Below, in pieces: positions 62,036 through 64,000 of a stretch of 64,000 nt of DNA. The notes under the pieces are model-generated. The model made no database searches. It had not been told where the DNA came from and saw only the letters and a list, made by a program, of their open reading frames with translations. Location of the stretch: positions 24,468,449 to 24,532,448 of the forward strand of contig OX411546.1 in the NCBI GenBank assembly GCA_948146395.1, written 5' to 3'. The translations under genes and the position numbers were made by a program. Origin of the DNA: Fragum whitleyi (lineage: Eukaryota > Mollusca > Bivalvia > Cardiida > Cardiidae). Numbering within the stretch: the first letter of the stretch is position 1; each line of letters opens with the position of its first letter.

Positions 62036-62639
62036 AGACTGTGCTCGAGATTTAAGCAATAGTCTTACTTACAAGCGTTCAATAAGTTGCGAAAATTAAC
62101 AAAATTATACACCAAACTAAATTTAGATTGTTTTGCTAGTTCACACCTGTTTTTTCTATTCTATGTGATCGTTTTTCAAAGTTCCTTGCAAGGTCATTGT
62201 TATCTAAGAGAGCTATAGAAAACGACGGGTGTTGGAGATATGGCAGATAATGCTGTAGTGTTATTGTTGATATTAAAACGTCTTTTAACGATAACATTCT
62301 CCTTAATATTAACCAATTTGACCCCTAGTAATTGAGGATATTGGTACAGACCTTTCTTGTTTAAAAATTCCTTTATTGTACGCTCTGTATTTTCATAGAT
62401 GGTCCTTAAGGGTCTGACTTCATTACTTAGCACTAAGGCAAAGCAAAAATTATTTGTAAGGCGACGTTTTGACGGACATAAAAATATATTTCAATGGATC
62501 AGCGCAAAACGGTTGAAATTGCCTTTGTAGTAATACATGTAGGTAAAAACAACCGTTTCGAGATGAACAATCTTTTTCTAATTTATATGTAGATTTATAT
62601 TTTTTTTTTGTCTTACACCTACAGTTTAAAAAAAAATTC
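62036..62639. other. No gene supported
   Basis: Short minus-strand frames (62200-62671) lack motifs and splice context. Confidence 0.4.
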
Positions 62640-62905
62640 TTAAAATTGACACTTATTCCGATCAAAACCATTCATTCATCCGAAACACTCACTCAAATCG
62701 ACCAAAACGCTCCGAAATAATTCGAAAACATTTCGAAATTGTTTAAGACGAATAATATTTTATTCAAATCGATCACATTATTCTATGGTTTAGAGCCATT
62801 GGATTACCATCCTTTCATTTCACTGCAAACTCGCTCCTCACACTCATTCAATTTCATTCCAAAATCCTACCAAAATCATTCATTTTGTCAATTTCACCAT
62901 GTTGT
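62640..62905 (-). mobile_element. CATCGT-family MITE, second upstream copy
   Basis: Begins 'aaaattgacacttattccga' and ends 'ttttgtcaatttcaccatg', with the family words 'aaacactcactcaaatcga' and 'actcgctcctcacactcatt'. The central palindrome is lost. Confidence 0.7.
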
Positions 62906-63842
62906 TAACCGTAGATACATCATCAGCATTTATAGTATAATGGAATACATGGTACCCAGAAAAAATAATGAATTCATATATATACAGCCAAACTTGTATT
63001 AGACATGTGTGAAGGAGAACGGAAACCGGAAAAGGAAATCCGATAATGGAATTAAAAGGGGTCGTGACAAAATGAAGTAGCTTCAGGGTTTAAAGGAACA
63101 ATTTTTCCTTTTTAACTAAGGTCAAGATCACTGGGTGGGAACTGACCCAAGATATTGCTTGAAATTTTCCCGAAATCCGCTATTTTTGACCGCCAATATC
63201 ATAAACACAGGGAACTAAAAGCCAAATTCCCTTTTATCCTTGTATCTTATAGCACTAATCAGAATATTTACAAGACTTTTGAACACCATAATTCGTGTTT
63301 GCTAGGATAATACATACTCAAAGTCCCTGCTCTTTTAGAAAATTTGCCTATCTACTTGGCGTGCGAGATGACATATATCCCTTTCCTTCATTTTCCATTT
63401 GTAAAAAATATAAGAATCTTATTTAAAATATCTGAAGTGAACATTTTGAAGAAGTGAACATTTTGAAGAAGTGTGATCCAATTTGATGCTCTGAAAATTT
63501 CAGCTCCCTACTTTCAAAACTGACTGAGATATGAACAGAAATAGGGGTTCATACTGACTCGAATGGGTACTTGGGATTGAAATAGGGGTATCGTGGATTG
63601 CATTTTGTCAGCAATTTGAGTACTGGGCGTTGAAAATCATTCTGAAGCTTCAAACTCATTTTGTACCCTTTTATAAGGCTAAATTAGTAAATACCTCATA
63701 CCCAACGATAAAATTACTTTATCATGGCAACATTGTTTATTTCATAAGTATCATTAATGACTCATCTAAAATTAGATAGTACATGTATATGAAATAGTGC
63801 ATCTATTAATTTAGAATAACCGCCTCAATTTATATTCAAATA
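62906..63842. other. No gene seen
   Basis: AT-rich DNA with a short tandem duplication 'gaagtgaacattttgaa' at 63433-63468. Confidence 0.45.
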
Positions 63843-63990
63843 TAACATAACATAACATAACATAACATAGTTTTATTACGTATTTAGGCCTCCGGCCCAT
63901 TATACAAATACATATTACAACAATGTTTTACATGAGTGATAATTGTTGAAACAAATTGTCTTAAGTGGCATGTTCATTTATTAATAACAC
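63843..63990 (-). mobile_element. Possible 3' tail of a non-LTR retrotransposon
   Basis: A (CATAA)n microsatellite at 63843-63869 borders 'aggcctccggcccattatac'. Read on minus this is a GC-rich 3' end followed by (TTATG)n, as in the tails of some LINEs. The body would lie to the right, beyond or at the window edge. Confidence 0.4.
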
Positions 63991-64000
63991 GTAGGTAGAC

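Overview
The window is AT-rich, intron-rich eukaryotic DNA packed with short dispersed repeats. It looks like a mollusc, most probably a bivalve. The reasons are arrays of diverged ~160-190 bp monomers with terminal hairpins (resembling the bivalve pearl/BIV160 repeats known from the literature), tRNA-headed SINEs, many short non-autonomous DNA transposons, and a Ty3/gypsy element of the Gmr1 type. The species cannot be named from the sequence alone. There is no operon, rRNA, CRISPR array or clearly intact tRNA gene.

Two multi-exon host genes can be assembled by hand from splice sites and reading phase. Gene 1 (+ strand, about 10.9-51.5 kb) has at least ten small exons. They start with three membrane-spanning exons and continue through short polar or basic exons to a 137-codon terminal exon. 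Nine of the ten introns are phase 2 and the frame stays open throughout. I do not recognise the family. Its introns hold most of the repeats in the window. Exon 6 is present twice (35793-35903 and 42060-42170) inside a ~1.5 kb segmental duplication. Exons 4 and 5 look like an older duplicate pair. A candidate exon 10 starts in the loop of a ~700 bp inverted repeat.

Gene 2 (- strand, 61083 down to 53948) is a complete four-exon gene of 389 codons with only phase-1 introns. It encodes a signal peptide, two cysteine-rich antistasin-like modules on separate exons, a Ser/Thr-rich stalk, one transmembrane helix and a tyrosine- and proline-bearing cytoplasmic tail. The product is predicted to be a type I cell-surface protein. 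A polyadenylation signal follows the stop.

Layout. 1-10.4 kb holds repeat arrays and non-coding DNA. 10.9-26.7 kb holds gene 1 exons 1-5, with a SINE, MITEs and transposon copy A. 27-34.5 kb is a long intron with a mariner relic and microsatellites. 34.5-42.4 kb holds the duplicated exon-6 segments, separated by transposon copy B and a retroelement relic. 43.2-48.3 kb is a decayed Gmr1-like retrotransposon lying antisense in intron 7, with integrase upstream of reverse transcriptase. 48.8-51.5 kb is the 3' end of gene 1. 53.9-61.1 kb is gene 2. 61.1-64 kb is its upstream flank, with two MITE copies and a LINE-like tail. All exon models are inferred from splice motifs and phase, without transcript or homology searches.
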